Source of the DNA: Paenibacillaceae bacterium | GTDB taxonomy: Bacteria; Bacillota; Bacilli; Paenibacillales; NBRC-103111 | DNA length: 64,000 nt | Assembly (NCBI GenBank): GCA_029256185.1 | Contig: JAQSYI010000020.1 | Coordinates: forward strand, 1-64,000 | Reading direction: 5' to 3' | In this document: positions 35,901 through 44,095 of the stretch, in pieces | Position numbering within the stretch: position 1 is the first letter of the stretch | Layout of the letters: each line of letters starts with the position of its first letter | Made by a program: the position numbers and the translations under genes | Notes under the pieces: generated by a model | Database searches by the model: none | Told to the model about the DNA's origin: nothing | Seen by the model: only the letters and a program-made list of their open reading frames with translations

Positions 35901-38461
35901 AAACGCCACTTGCCTATCCTGCTGTGTATGAGGACGGTACGGTTATCGATTATCGTCATGTGCGGGATGCTAACGGCAAAACCGGCGTCGTATCCGCGGG
36001 CGATCCCGTCACTTTCACCCGCCGCCCGGTGGAAGCCTCAGGTCCGATCCGGATCACCGATGGCGACGGCGCAAATTACAATGATCTGGACTTTGAAATT
36101 CTGCCTAGCGGGCAGCTGCGCATGGTCTATGTCCACGGCCAATCCGCACTGCGGACGGTACAAGGCTTAGAGAACGGGCTGGCGGAAAGTGTTGTTTCGG
36201 AGGATGTGAATACGCGCACGCTGATGACTGCTGATTACGATGTGGAAGCACCGCGGGCCCAGGTGTCCCTCTCTGCGAATGGCATGCCGAAGCCTAACAA
36301 GCCTCATCCGATCACGATCAGCGTGAGGAACCTTGCTCTTAGCGCCCTGAAGTCTCTCCGGCTGAACATTCTGCTGACGACCGGCGGCGGGTCGGAAGAG
36401 AAGCTCGCAACTTACGAGCTTCAGCTTGCAGGCGGGGAGTCAGACAGTCTGACCTACCTGTGGGAAGCACCGGAACAACTCGCGGGAACCACCCTTCGAG
36501 CGGAGCTGGAGACCGAGGACGGAAGCAGCCTCGCCTCGGATACCCAGGAGATTCCTTCGAAGGCCGTCATAGATGTGACGAAGGCAACGGCGGAGCTCAC
36601 CGGCAGGAACCGTGTCCGCATCGTCGGAACGGCGGTTAACAACGGCAATATTCCGGCAGATGAGACTGTGATTGTTGCACAAAGCGGCAAGGTGAACCTG
36701 GGTTCCGCCGAGCTTGGCAGTCTTGAGATTGGAGAAGAGCGGCCGTTTGAGCTCAATGCGGACGTATCAGCCTCCTTGTTTGAACCTGTTGAAGCTGAGG
36801 ACGGCTCCGCAACTGAGAGCCTGAAGATTTCTGTAAGCTCTACAAGCGGCACAGGGCAGGAGATTAGCAGCGAGCGCAGCGCTTCCCCCGCCGATATGGC
36901 GATCATGGCAAATATCAACTCCTTCTCCCTCACCAGCGGCAGCTCGGCGCTGCCCGCCCATATATCCATGGGCTCAGGAACCGGCATGGCTCTTGCAGCC
37001 GGTCTGACTTATATTGACCCCGCGGTCGACAAGCCGAGAATCATCTATGTTTCAAGCGACGAGTCGGTAGCTGCTGTGAGCGGCGGAGAGCTTCACGCCC
37101 TGCAGGCGGGAACGGCCACCATCACTGCATATATCTTGCCCCCCTCGCAGGATATGCTGATCAACTCGTATAGCTTCCGGCCTGTTGAAAATTTTGAGAC
37201 CATGCCGGAGGCGGCTATTCTCTCACAGAGTCTGACAGTGCAAGTGCATGGAGAAGATGACAGCGGAGAATCATGGCCACCCGTAGAAGCTGGAGACAGG
37301 AATGCGCCCTTTGCGGTGACAGCTCTGCCGGGAATCCTTGGAACGGCAACCGCTACCATCACCCTGGCGGATCTGATCCATGCCCTTAACGCACGTGACG
37401 GCCAGAATCCTCTGACAATCACTGTCCATGCGCCCGGCGATGCCCATACGGTGGTTGCCATCCTGTCCGGAGAGGGCTTGTCTGCAGCAGCGGCAGCCGG
37501 TGCAACCGCCCTGACTGTCGCAACGCCTCTGGCAAGCATCAGCTTCGACCAGAGCACCTTCTCCGGAATCCTCGCTGCCGCAAGGGGCGAGGATGTGACT
37601 CTTACAATTTCTGCCGTGGACCCCGCTACGCTTGCAGATGATGTCCGTCGAGTCGTGGGCAGCCGCCCTGTGTATGACCTCGCGGTCACCATCGGCGGAG
37701 CAAGAACCCCGCAATTCGCGGGCGATGTGACGGTATCCATACCCTATGCCCCTGAATCGGGTGAAGAAGAGCCTGCGATTCTGATCTATTTTATCAACGC
37801 TCAAAGAAAGCCTGTGATCGTCCCACACAGCTTCTACGATCTCCAGACGGGAACGGTACACTTTACCACGGATCATTTTTCCACCTTTGCGGTGGGATAC
37901 AACCCGGTCAGCTTTGACGATGTCCCAAAGAACTCATGGTATTACGATGCGGTATCCTTCATCGCAGCTCGAGAGATTACTAACGGAACAGGCGAGGGTC
38001 AATACAGTCCGGATGCGGCACTGACCCGTGGAGCGTTCCTCGTTCTTCTGATGCGGGCCTATGGCATTAGCTCGGATGAGGAAGCCTCGGATAACTTTTC
38101 GGATGCGGGAGATACCTACTACACCCCATATCTCGCCGCGGCAAAGCAAATGGGGTTCTCATCAGGTGTAGGAAATAACCGGTACGCCCCAGAGCGGCAT
38201 ATTACCCGGCAAGAAATGTTTACTCTGCTATATAATGTCCTCAAGGTGATAAACCGGCTGCCGCAGGGCAATTCCGGAGTGGGGCTCACAGACTTCACGG
38301 ATGCAGACCAGCTTGACTCTTGGGCTCTGGATGCCATGACACTGCTGGTCAACAGCGGCACTGTCTGCGGCAGCAATGGCAGGCTTCATCCGCTTAACAA
38401 AACCACGAGAGCGGAAATAGCCCAGGTCCTGTACAACCTATTAGGAAAAAAATCCATCTAA
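29930..38461 (+). CDS. giant secreted SLH-domain surface protein with Calx-beta repeats
   Basis: 2,843 aa, set by AGGAGGT five bases before the ATG. Signal peptide at about residues 22-46 (ATALLLAIVILFSMLPAGALA). Calx-beta-like segments follow near 65-130, 230-290 and 294-397 (AQPDTDYVPVLKELVFVPGQ). Further parts: a calcium-loop-like DLDGNGDLSWKEM near 950, a carboxypeptidase-regulatory-like beta domain near 1008-1084 (VNGYTATTDANGYFHIS), a CARDB-like domain near 2105-2200, a Big_2-like segment near 2355-2400 (YVSSDESVAAVSGGELHALQ), and three SLH modules from about 2661 to the end (FDDVPKNSWYYDAVSFIAAR). SLH modules bind pyruvylated wall polymer, so it is displayed on the cell wall. No catalytic domain was recognised in the middle 1,000 residues. 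An adhesin or structural role is inferred. Monocistronic, under the divergent TetR. Confidence 0.88.
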   Translation: MKQKGKGIGAPCFTAERSNFLWKRATALLLAIVILFSMLPAGALAAEITAGLEDEAALREELRAAVDAAEYPNGVIELLTPNMTTSEDLSCVEFAIVRKGPAKGRASVMLKAVDVTAKYAEDYTISIPGIIGQQVLPENPDTAPLIGSFDDSPTVFSSVYSAVPGGEILLAPDAALPEKDAEIGGNGLRAARDAFTGTRSQRANWREAEAEEASAALDSQKKLYEKLPGVTYTLTFEEGEYLKKLRFNTIDDDISEDEEQVLLALLNVTGAGLGENSAGYMNIVDNEDKEPLVFELEQKELSVTQAAYSVDVTVIRTSGFYRYGSISVGTSAVTAQPDTDYVPVLKELVFVPGQTSQTVTIPLLGRSLGADSQLLVMLDPESKHIENSRNTQTRVTLESVKSRVQALALAASTPLLSGAASSSSGSSRTIEIIEGKKYLVETLTPEDAITSGSMTNVKDGFATVTIDHDFSLFKEVDPSNVIYFPANLQEVDYVSFSLKVTSTVKTPLKNGRIPSWLDLYKQKNHGYLEIGSGDYDWANPPHDWNVINSNPFSKQYKGYRLFIFRGDLVLTETTPYALNKKTDQTKNKLYMTYIRDYLEQGNVVPTFHVKSVKLYKKTNTIVLKDLPEAPEANVTPKVWTSKLASTPGKAVYAGALTFGEESDVSQREYGIHETVSLLPQFADTLSDSGRAGIYLWGFKIERKGAGGYYQVQGDSLDLSALHAGSLKDVNGSKVLLSEVLMSNDIISLLPIYRARTAFVQFNYDAALGEMAGNSFTSGDLLRIGMLDTVRYRLSGKNGKTVTGITGLASNNPQNNSNQNNASLWEQMLATVSNANAIQMLNESRLLPNYEPIEHVGVNPAVLGELDFLPNKTFTKLTGEFGDSRMTVKAYPGSPDQDKGDIAYVREDGAVIKGNRNNEIILSPIQRNKSYSFIAAPADKNYRTVWNDYSGDLDGNGDLSWKEMNNLEKYEDSFDRVPVVGNSYTYIPSYDNPLLYYFFEPKTVSSTPVQVHGTVILRDRDILSSRTTEVKLKNVAVSVNGYTATTDANGYFHISNTDFEIGKYYNLVLTYGGISYTTHIKSNMASSLYIDIDDSFTIHDFSAAAVKDFNNIDNRDKDYHFSFQVDANKQGLTAAKALVKIYKRDDTLRFAEPLSVLPKNGRFSFVFNPGKEGVMAGDRMAVQIIGEDGFAYMEHNVGFTFKKYLNTFSLLNSFNTPVAPYLDFVGTVDAAFDLGLAGKMDDYRQQQGDDLLIAFGFSDKWSKSLSDKSQVEGGNSSASDQIKNAAKGDDATKMESVNSKAIDENGKQNPAKLTSDMEFGISTALYLRMKYQGDKEKANYGEYYFNEMFMTATLTGKAPDVRVERVTPMGVTLFVELELKGQVTGTLVIEQYDYKRFYFDGDGQIDFSKADDSDPFRDFTIYGSLVVQPSIVITAGAKVDGAKVSISGHADFDFRFYTSGKGRGDVKLTADMTLEILIFKYTWGLTEKSYNLFSYGVGADMLADTSFLYEGASEYELASRDYLDRRSSWRGNGGELLRSGGVSTPPANEQILLEGVYPYPYTLLATIGENRQLLVFLDDNTSLDHHNRTQLYYSVYNGNTWSQPQGVDDDNAPDDLPWLYDMGDRVLIAWSSSTEQITAGDAVLDTLNKRNIKSRFFFKDTQAFGPVQNVTHETDADAYSDSEPYIAYTKDADTGARHMMLVYKKSQYQGTSVEGAAVGDIINPYSALAYRFYDFEHERWDEAPPASGFYGQGFINLSVYADVKAGLRDPENGHLLRVPTDSDIVLRDLPFHDPLVSDYNAAGYENYAVLAYAMDMDNNKATTTDRELFLQLYDFSENLFYPAIQITENAAPLYNLVFAEANDTLYLFFGEDGDIKSLDVGYLVSQALLRYEITAADTSTPVMIWDKAVSDAVADRSIGLSGYSVDEFMVKSTEESLYMVWNESDIVTAPGVDPHSAEAVLPENQQAEQHIYAARLTFGEPETEMLYAEDGQTPLAYPAVYEDGTVIDYRHVRDANGKTGVVSAGDPVTFTRRPVEASGPIRITDGDGANYNDLDFEILPSGQLRMVYVHGQSALRTVQGLENGLAESVVSEDVNTRTLMTADYDVEAPRAQVSLSANGMPKPNKPHPITISVRNLALSALKSLRLNILLTTGGGSEEKLATYELQLAGGESDSLTYLWEAPEQLAGTTLRAELETEDGSSLASDTQEIPSKAVIDVTKATAELTGRNRVRIVGTAVNNGNIPADETVIVAQSGKVNLGSAELGSLEIGEERPFELNADVSASLFEPVEAEDGSATESLKISVSSTSGTGQEISSERSASPADMAIMANINSFSLTSGSSALPAHISMGSGTGMALAAGLTYIDPAVDKPRIIYVSSDESVAAVSGGELHALQAGTATITAYILPPSQDMLINSYSFRPVENFETMPEAAILSQSLTVQVHGEDDSGESWPPVEAGDRNAPFAVTALPGILGTATATITLADLIHALNARDGQNPLTITVHAPGDAHTVVAILSGEGLSAAAAAGATALTVATPLASISFDQSTFSGILAAARGEDVTLTISAVDPATLADDVRRVVGSRPVYDLAVTIGGARTPQFAGDVTVSIPYAPESGEEEPAILIYFINAQRKPVIVPHSFYDLQTGTVHFTTDHFSTFAVGYNPVSFDDVPKNSWYYDAVSFIAAREITNGTGEGQYSPDAALTRGAFLVLLMRAYGISSDEEASDNFSDAGDTYYTPYLAAAKQMGFSSGVGNNRYAPERHITRQEMFTLLYNVLKVINRLPQGNSGVGLTDFTDADQLDSWALDAMTLLVNSGTVCGSNGRLHPLNKTTRAEIAQVLYNLLGKKSI

Positions 38462-38468
38462 GCTGCAA

Positions 38469-38506
38469 CAAACCCGCAGGTTTCGAGTTGAAACCTGCGG
38501 GTTTGT
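38469..38506. terminator. bidirectional terminator between SLH giant and livJ
   Basis: AAACCCGCAGGTTT and AAACCTGCGGGTTT form a 14-bp perfect stem with a 7-base loop; T-rich text follows on the plus side (TTTGTATTTGTTTTT) and A-rich text precedes, so it can serve both convergent genes. Confidence 0.85.
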
Positions 38507-38545
38507 ATTTGTTTTTCATATCTGAGCTTGGATATACAGCTAACC

Positions 38546-39781
38546 TTACGGGTTAACCTTGGCTTTGAACACTTGGTTGCCGTCCTTGAATTCCAGAACA
38601 ACTGCGGATTTAACCGGGTCATGAGTTTCGTTCAGCGTTACAACACCTGTTGCCAGCTTCAGATCCTTGGTGGCAGCCAATGCATCCTTGATCTTCTCAG
38701 GCTCGGCAGCACCAGCGCGTTTGATGGCATCTGCCAGCATCTTCACGGCATCATAACCAAGAGCACTCAGGGAGTCAGGAGTTTCATTGTTGTATTCCTT
38801 CTTGAAAAGATCTACGAAGTGCTTGATTTCTTCTGTGGAAGTATCATCCTTCGCATAGTGATTGGACATAAAGGTGTTGTTCAGCGCTTCCTTGCCGGCG
38901 ATTTCTACCAGTTGCGGGGAATCCCAGCCATCGCCGCCCATCATCGGAACAGTGATGCCCATTTCGCGGGCTTGCTTCACGATCTTGCCCACTTCTTCGT
39001 AGTAGCCGGGAACATAGATGAACTCAGGATTCTTTTCCTTGATACGGGTCAGAACGGCCTTGAAGTCATTGTCCTTTTGTTGGTAAGACTCTTCGGCGAT
39101 AATAGTTCCGCCGTTGGCAGTAAAGGTTTCCTTGAAGAACTTTTGCAGCCCCTTGGAATAGTCACTGGAGGAATCCAGATAGATTGCTGCTTTGGTCACC
39201 TTCAGTTCCTTGGAAGCAAAGTCGGCAGCCACTTTCCCTTGGAAAGGGTCGATGAAGCAGACACGGAATACATAATCGTTCACCTTGTTGGTGCGCTCGT
39301 CAACGGTGACTTTCGGGTTGGTGGCGGAGGTTGTGATCAACGGCACTTTCTTCTCTTGCGCAACCGGTACGGAGCCGAGTGTGTTAGTGGACGTAACCGG
39401 CCCAATCATAGCTACAACCTTGTCGTTGGAGATCAGCTTTTGAGCAACGCGGGTGGATTCTTCGGATTTGGAGGCGTTATCCGCTTGAATAACTTCCAGC
39501 TGTTTGCCGAGAACTCCGCCGGCTGCGTTTATTTCTTTAACAGCAAGCGTTACACCCTTCATCGACGAGTTGCCGAAGGAAGCTTGTCCGCCGGTCATTT
39601 CAAAGTTGGCTCCAATTTTGATGGTACCGCCAGCTGCAGTGGATGCTGCAGGGGCACTGCTGGCCGCTGTGCTGGCTGCAGGTGAAGCACCGGATGTTTC
39701 TTTTTCTTTGTCCCCGCAAGCTGCGAGGGGGGCTACTGTCAATATAAGTGCAGTTGCCGCCGCTAACCAAGATTTCTTCAT
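38546..39781 (-). CDS. livJ: branched-chain amino acid-binding lipoprotein
   Basis: 411 aa lipoprotein with lipobox APLAAC after MKKSWLAAATALILTV and a Ser/Ala linker. The body is the type 1 periplasmic-binding fold of the Liv family (GGTIKIGANFEMTGGQASFG, AMIGPVTSTNTLGSVPVAQE). Binds Leu/Ile/Val or another amino acid outside the cell for the LivHMGF transporter encoded upstream. ATG at 39781 is chosen from GGAAGGGAA upstream. It is the last gene of the operon, 136 bp behind livF, and ends at a shared terminator. Confidence 0.92.
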   Translation of the reverse strand: MKKSWLAAATALILTVAPLAACGDKEKETSGASPAASTAASSAPAASTAAGGTIKIGANFEMTGGQASFGNSSMKGVTLAVKEINAAGGVLGKQLEVIQADNASKSEESTRVAQKLISNDKVVAMIGPVTSTNTLGSVPVAQEKKVPLITTSATNPKVTVDERTNKVNDYVFRVCFIDPFQGKVAADFASKELKVTKAAIYLDSSSDYSKGLQKFFKETFTANGGTIIAEESYQQKDNDFKAVLTRIKEKNPEFIYVPGYYEEVGKIVKQAREMGITVPMMGGDGWDSPQLVEIAGKEALNNTFMSNHYAKDDTSTEEIKHFVDLFKKEYNNETPDSLSALGYDAVKMLADAIKRAGAAEPEKIKDALAATKDLKLATGVVTLNETHDPVKSAVVLEFKDGNQVFKAKVNP

Positions 39782-39917
39782 GTCGATTCCCTTCCTTCTC
39801 CTGAATATAAATATGATGGATTGTATTCTGAACGCGTCTTTGCGCATTTCATTCGGTTCGTATGGGTTTCTCTCTGATGAAGGACTTCTCTCCTAACAAG
39901 GGAGGGAATCGGAAATC

Positions 39918-40625
39918 TTAGTGGCCGCCCAGATAGGCTTCCTTTATTTGTTCGGATTGCGCCAGCTCTGCAGCAGAACCGGACAGAACAATCTTACCGG
40001 TTTCCAGTACATAGGCCCGGTGCGCCACCTTCAGCGCTTGATTGGCATTCTGCTCCACCAACAGCACAGTGGTGCCTTGCCTGTTGATCTCTTCTACAGT
40101 ACGGAAGATTTCCGCAACCAACAGCGGTGCGAGCCCCATGGAAGGCTCGTCCAGCAGCAGCAGCTTGGGACGGGCCATCAACGCTCTGCCGATGGCCAGC
40201 ATTTGCTGTTCTCCGCCTGACAACGTGCCGGACTGCTGCTTCCTGCGCTCCAGCAGCCGCGGGAAGCGCTCGAATACCCCTTCCATATCCTTGCGGATCT
40301 CGGCATGGTCCTTGCGCAGGTAAGCGCCCAGCTCCAGATTTTCTTCAACGCTCATGTTAGCGAACACCCGCCTGCCTTCAGGACAATGAATCAATCCCTG
40401 GGCGACAATAGCAGTTGCCGAAAGTCCGGCAATCGACTTGCCGAGAAACTTAATCTCGCCTGACTTGGGTTTGAGCAGGCCCGAAAGGGTCTTGAGAAGG
40501 GTGGATTTGCCGGCGCCGTTAGCACCGATCAGTGTTACAACCTCACCCTCCTCAACGGTCAGACTGATACCTTGCAAAGCATGAATCGCTCCGTAGTATA
40601 CATTGATGTTGTCAATCTTCAGCAT
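39918..40625 (-). CDS. livF: branched-chain amino acid ABC ATPase LivF
   Basis: 235 aa ABC ATPase with Walker A GANGAGKSTLLKT (about residues 35-47), signature LSGGEQQMLAIGRAL and Walker B LLLLDEPSMGL. The opening MLKIDNINVYYGAIHALQGI is standard LivF. It hydrolyses ATP together with LivG to drive uptake. Six bases separate it from livG. Confidence 0.95.
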   Translation of the reverse strand: MLKIDNINVYYGAIHALQGISLTVEEGEVVTLIGANGAGKSTLLKTLSGLLKPKSGEIKFLGKSIAGLSATAIVAQGLIHCPEGRRVFANMSVEENLELGAYLRKDHAEIRKDMEGVFERFPRLLERRKQQSGTLSGGEQQMLAIGRALMARPKLLLLDEPSMGLAPLLVAEIFRTVEEINRQGTTVLLVEQNANQALKVAHRAYVLETGKIVLSGSAAELAQSEQIKEAYLGGH

Positions 40626-40631
40626 GAATGA

Positions 40632-41414
40632 TTAAGCCTCCTGTCCCAAGTACGCCTCGATCACCTTCGGATTCGAGCGGATCATCTCCGGTGTGCCATT
40701 AGCAATCAACATGCCGCGGTCCAGCACGTAGATACGGTCGCACACGCCCATTACAAGAGACATATCATGTTCGATCAGGAGAATCGTCAGATTAAATTCC
40801 TCACGAATCCAGCGGATCAGGTGCATCAGCTCCTGGGTTTCCTGCGGATTCATCCCTGCAGCCGGTTCGTCGAGCAGCAGCAGCTTGGGACGTGATGCCA
40901 ATGCACGGGCAATCTCCAGCCTGCGCTGATTGCCGTAGCTTAAATTCTTGGCCAGCTCATCCTTCATATGGTCGAGCTTGAAGATCTTGAGCAGACTCAG
41001 CGCTTCCTTGGTGATTTCCTTTTCTCCCTTGAAAAAGCCGGGCAGGCGCAAGAATGTGGTCCAGACAGAATGCTTCGCATGCTGGTGGAAAGCAATCTTG
41101 ACATTTTCTTCAACGGTCATGTTGCCGAACAGACGGATATTTTGGAAAGTACGCGCCGCGCCCTTCCAGTTGATCCGGTAAGGCTTCATTCCTCCAATGG
41201 ACTCGCCGCCTAACAATACTTGCCCTTCGGATGGCTCATAAACGCCGGTAAGAAGGTTGAACAAGGTGGTTTTACCTGCGCCGTTTGGACCGATCAATCC
41301 GATCAGCTCTCCCTGATTAAGATAGAGGGAGACATCTGACAGCGCCTTAAGTCCGCCAAAACTTCTGCTTGCCTGCTTCACATTAAGAAGCGCTAGTGAG
41401 TTTATCGCCGTCAT
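40632..41414 (-). CDS. livG: branched-chain amino acid ABC ATPase LivG
   Basis: 260 aa ABC ATPase with Walker A GPNGAGKTTLFNLLTG, signature LSYGNQRRLEIARAL, Walker B LLLLDEPAAGMNPQE, and the LivG-specific C-terminal tail (IANGTPEMIRSNPKVIEAYLG). Its first codons overlap the end of livM by 32 bp, pointing to tightly coupled expression. Partner of LivF. Confidence 0.95.
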   Translation of the reverse strand: MTAINSLALLNVKQASRSFGGLKALSDVSLYLNQGELIGLIGPNGAGKTTLFNLLTGVYEPSEGQVLLGGESIGGMKPYRINWKGAARTFQNIRLFGNMTVEENVKIAFHQHAKHSVWTTFLRLPGFFKGEKEITKEALSLLKIFKLDHMKDELAKNLSYGNQRRLEIARALASRPKLLLLDEPAAGMNPQETQELMHLIRWIREEFNLTILLIEHDMSLVMGVCDRIYVLDRGMLIANGTPEMIRSNPKVIEAYLGQEA

Positions 41415-42372
41415 TCGAGTCAGCTCCTTTCTTTCGGAACCATCTGGTAATGTAGGTATACGAAAATTCCTTATTGCCCAGCATCCCGCTCGGACGGAAG
41501 ATCATCATGACAATCAGGCTCAAGGAGTAAATAATCATCCGTACTTCAGGATAATCCTGCAGAAGCGTAAAGATCATGGTCAGCACAATCGCGCCCACAA
41601 CCGCTCCTGTAGTACTGCCCAATCCTCCAAGCACCACAATAACAAGGATCTCAAAGGACTTCAGGAAGTTGAAGCTGGTGGGGTTGATCACATAGAACTT
41701 GTGAGCGTACAGCCCGCCGCCGATTCCTGCGAAGAACGCGCCAATGACAAAAGCAATGACTTTGTATACCGTAGTATTGATCCCCATAGACTCCGCCGCA
41801 ATTTCATTCTCGCGGATAGCGATGCAGGCACGGCCATGTGTGGAGCGCACGAAGTTCTGAATCACAATCACGGTGAACACCGTAAACAGGAATACCCAGC
41901 CCCAATTCGTCTTCGCCGGAATACCGCTCAACCCCGATGCGCCGCCTACATATTCCGTATTCAGCAGAACAATCCGGATAATCTCCCCAAGCCCCAGAGT
42001 GGCAATCGCCAGATAATCTCCCTTAAGTCTCAGGGTGGGCAATCCGATCAGAAAACCGAACACAGCAGCTGCAACGCCGCCCGCCAATAACGCAAGCGGA
42101 AAAGGCGCGGAAAAATCAAGAGTCAAAATAGCCGCGGTATAAGCGCCAATGGACATAAATCCCGCATGGCCCAACGAGAATTGACCGGTATATCCGTTGA
42201 TCAGATTCAAAGATACGGCCAGAACAATATTGATGCAGATCAGAATCAGCGTTGTTTCGCCCACATCATTAATGGAGCCGCCGGAGATCAGCATTTGGAA
42301 GACGAAGAAAACAATCAGACAGCCCGCCATCATCAGCGAAAAAGGTTTTGCAGCTTTTAACATAGCAGGCAC
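41383..42372 (-). CDS. livM: branched-chain amino acid permease LivM
   Basis: 329 aa, eight to ten membrane segments; family phrases SLNLINGYTGQFSLGHAGFMSIGAY and GLPTLRLKGDYLAIATLGLGEI, ending MLGNKEFSY and a short charged tail. The frame opens with GTG at 42372, directly after the livH stop; ATG at 42363 is an equally likely start. Forms the channel with LivH. Confidence 0.93.
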   Translation of the reverse strand: MPAMLKAAKPFSLMMAGCLIVFFVFQMLISGGSINDVGETTLILICINIVLAVSLNLINGYTGQFSLGHAGFMSIGAYTAAILTLDFSAPFPLALLAGGVAAAVFGFLIGLPTLRLKGDYLAIATLGLGEIIRIVLLNTEYVGGASGLSGIPAKTNWGWVFLFTVFTVIVIQNFVRSTHGRACIAIRENEIAAESMGINTTVYKVIAFVIGAFFAGIGGGLYAHKFYVINPTSFNFLKSFEILVIVVLGGLGSTTGAVVGAIVLTMIFTLLQDYPEVRMIIYSLSLIVMMIFRPSGMLGNKEFSYTYITRWFRKKGADSNDGDKLTSAS

Positions 42373-43272
42373 CTACACTTTCTCCCGGATGTTCTTGCCG
42401 AACAATCCGGATGGCTTGAAAATGAGGATAAGAATCAGAACTCCGAAAGCAACGCCGTCACGCCACATGGAATAACCTACGGAGGAAACACCGGTTTCTA
42501 TGGTTCCCAGAAGCAACCCGCCTACCAAGGCGCCGGGGATGCTGCCAATGCCGCCCAATACAGCGGCTACGAAAGCCTTAAGACCAGGAAGCATGCCCAT
42601 CAGCGGGTCAACAGAGCTGTAAGTCATGCCGAAGATTACGCCTGCAGCGGCGGCAAGCGCCGAACCGATGGCGAACGTGGAGGAAATGGTGCGGTCTACA
42701 TTGATGCCCATCAGCCGTGCCGCTTCCATATCGAAGGATACAGCCCGCATGGCCTTGCCGGTTCTGGTCTTCTGCACAATATATTGAAGCAGAACCATCA
42801 GGAGAACCGTTAGCAGAAGGATCATGATCTGGTTGGAATCCACTTGAATGCCAAACACGTCAAACTGCTTCTTCGCAATGATTTCCGGGAAACCCTTGGG
42901 TTGGGGCCCCAATACGAAGATGCCGCCATTCTCCAGCAGGAACGAAACGCCGACTGCCGTTATCAGAACAGCGATCCGTGAAGCGTTGCGCAAAGGACGG
43001 TAAGCTGCCCGTTCAATGAGCATGCCCAGCAGAGCGCTGAATACCATCGAGCCGATTAATGCGATCAGAAACACAATGACTGCGGGAAGACCGTAACTAT
43101 CAAGCCCCTTGGCTACATACAGTCCTGCAAAAGCTCCTGCCATAAAAACATCGCCATGGGCAAAGTTTATGAGTTTGATGATTCCGTATACCATCGTATA
43201 ACCCAGCGCGATAAGGGCATATATGCTTCCTACCGATAGGCCGTTGATGAGCTGTTGAATATAGTATTCCAT
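42373..43272 (-). CDS. livH: branched-chain amino acid permease LivH
   Basis: 299 aa, eight membrane segments; opens QQLINGLSVGSIYALIALGYTM, with INFAHGDVFMAGAFAG, both typical of LivH. First gene of livHMGFJ. GAGGGGTG lies just before the ATG and a good sigma-A promoter stands about 40 bp upstream. Confidence 0.93.
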   Translation of the reverse strand: MEYYIQQLINGLSVGSIYALIALGYTMVYGIIKLINFAHGDVFMAGAFAGLYVAKGLDSYGLPAVIVFLIALIGSMVFSALLGMLIERAAYRPLRNASRIAVLITAVGVSFLLENGGIFVLGPQPKGFPEIIAKKQFDVFGIQVDSNQIMILLLTVLLMVLLQYIVQKTRTGKAMRAVSFDMEAARLMGINVDRTISSTFAIGSALAAAAGVIFGMTYSSVDPLMGMLPGLKAFVAAVLGGIGSIPGALVGGLLLGTIETGVSSVGYSMWRDGVAFGVLILILIFKPSGLFGKNIREKV

Positions 43273-43308
43273 CGTACACCCCTCTGTCGTGTTAGCTGCA
43301 TGTCAGTA

Positions 43309-43338
43309 ATTATAACATCAATTGTTCGTTTGTGTAAA
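43309..43338 (-). promoter_or_regulatory. sigma-A promoter of the liv operon
   Basis: On the minus strand TTTACA (43338-43333) and a consensus TATAAT (43314-43309) are 18 bases apart; the start would be near 43302, about 30 bases ahead of livH. The 351-bp gap to the YdjO-like gene holds this promoter and that gene's terminator and nothing else recognised. Confidence 0.7.
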
Positions 43339-43544
43339 TATATAATTATTGGCTCTTTATTTCCTTGCATTGGGCACAAACGTCTCCCCCTTACGGACAA
43401 AAATCTATTATTGCTTCATACAATAACACAAAAGGGCTCTTTTGTGATATAAGTTTACAATGCAATATGTGTACAGTTTTTTAACAATGGTCATATGATG
43501 GTCAATTCTTATCGGTTTCCTGGCATTTTAGTCCAATAACGCAG

Positions 43545-43589
43545 AAAAGACGGTCGCCGCATCCCGTAAGATGCAGCAGCCGTCTTTTT
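43545..43589 (-). terminator. terminator after the YdjO-like gene
   Basis: AAAAGACGG...GCATC pairs with GATGC...CCGTCTTTT, a stem of some 17 pairs with small internal mismatches. The T-run lies on either side, so it works on the minus strand after the YdjO-like gene. Confidence 0.8.
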
Positions 43590-43623
43590 AGTGTTATGCC
43601 AGGATCCGCCTAAGGATGAAATT

Positions 43624-43872
43624 TCACCCTTCCGCCCGAAGCACACTGATCCCTTTTTTCTTTTCCTTCAAAGCCAGATTATTGTTGATTAGCAAAGGAA
43701 GATTCTTCGTGCTACTGACCATGGGTGAATGGCATTGCCAACAAGTAGGAGCGACCTCAAAAGCAAAATTGTCCCTCATCCAGCAAGTACATCCTTCGCT
43801 GGTGCATGACCATATGACGGTAGTCTCGTAGGGAATTTCCTCCTGTGCCTTATTCCGTGAATACACGAACAC
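43624..43872 (-). CDS. ydjO: YdjO-family cold-inducible zinc-ribbon-like protein
   Basis: 82 aa. VIWSCTSEGCTCWMRDNFAF followed by PTCWQCHSPM gives two CxxxxC/CxxC-type knuckles spaced as in the YdjO family (PF14169), named after a cold-inducible Bacillus protein of unknown function. The best start is GTG at 43872, five bases after AAGGAGG; a GTG two codons later also fits. The longer in-frame reading back to a TTG at 43920 has no binding site. It lies 223 bp behind a cold-shock gene on the same strand, separated by a terminator, which fits a shared response to cold. Confidence 0.75.
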   Translation of the reverse strand: MFVYSRNKAQEEIPYETTVIWSCTSEGCTCWMRDNFAFEVAPTCWQCHSPMVSSTKNLPLLINNNLALKEKKKGISVLRAEG

Positions 43873-44047
43873 GCCCTCCTCCTTATAGATCGCCTCACTA
43901 ACGCGGAGCCTGATCTTCAAAGCTAATTTGCAGATATCGGGCCAAGCCTGGAAACTAAGAAAACTCCACAGAGTGGAGCCCTAACCCTTCGAAGCCTGTT
44001 GCAACTTGCTAGCTCTGGCCCCGAAACTATAATACTTTATCTTGTAG

Positions 44048-44083
44048 AAAACTGCCCCTAACCTGACGGCAGGGGCAGTCTGA
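44048..44083 (-). terminator. terminator after the cold-shock gene
   Basis: On the minus strand ACTGCCCCT and AGGGGCAGT make a perfect 9-bp stem around 13 bases, followed by TTTT. It lies 13 bp after the csp stop. Confidence 0.85.
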
Positions 44084-44095
44084 ACACGCAGAATA

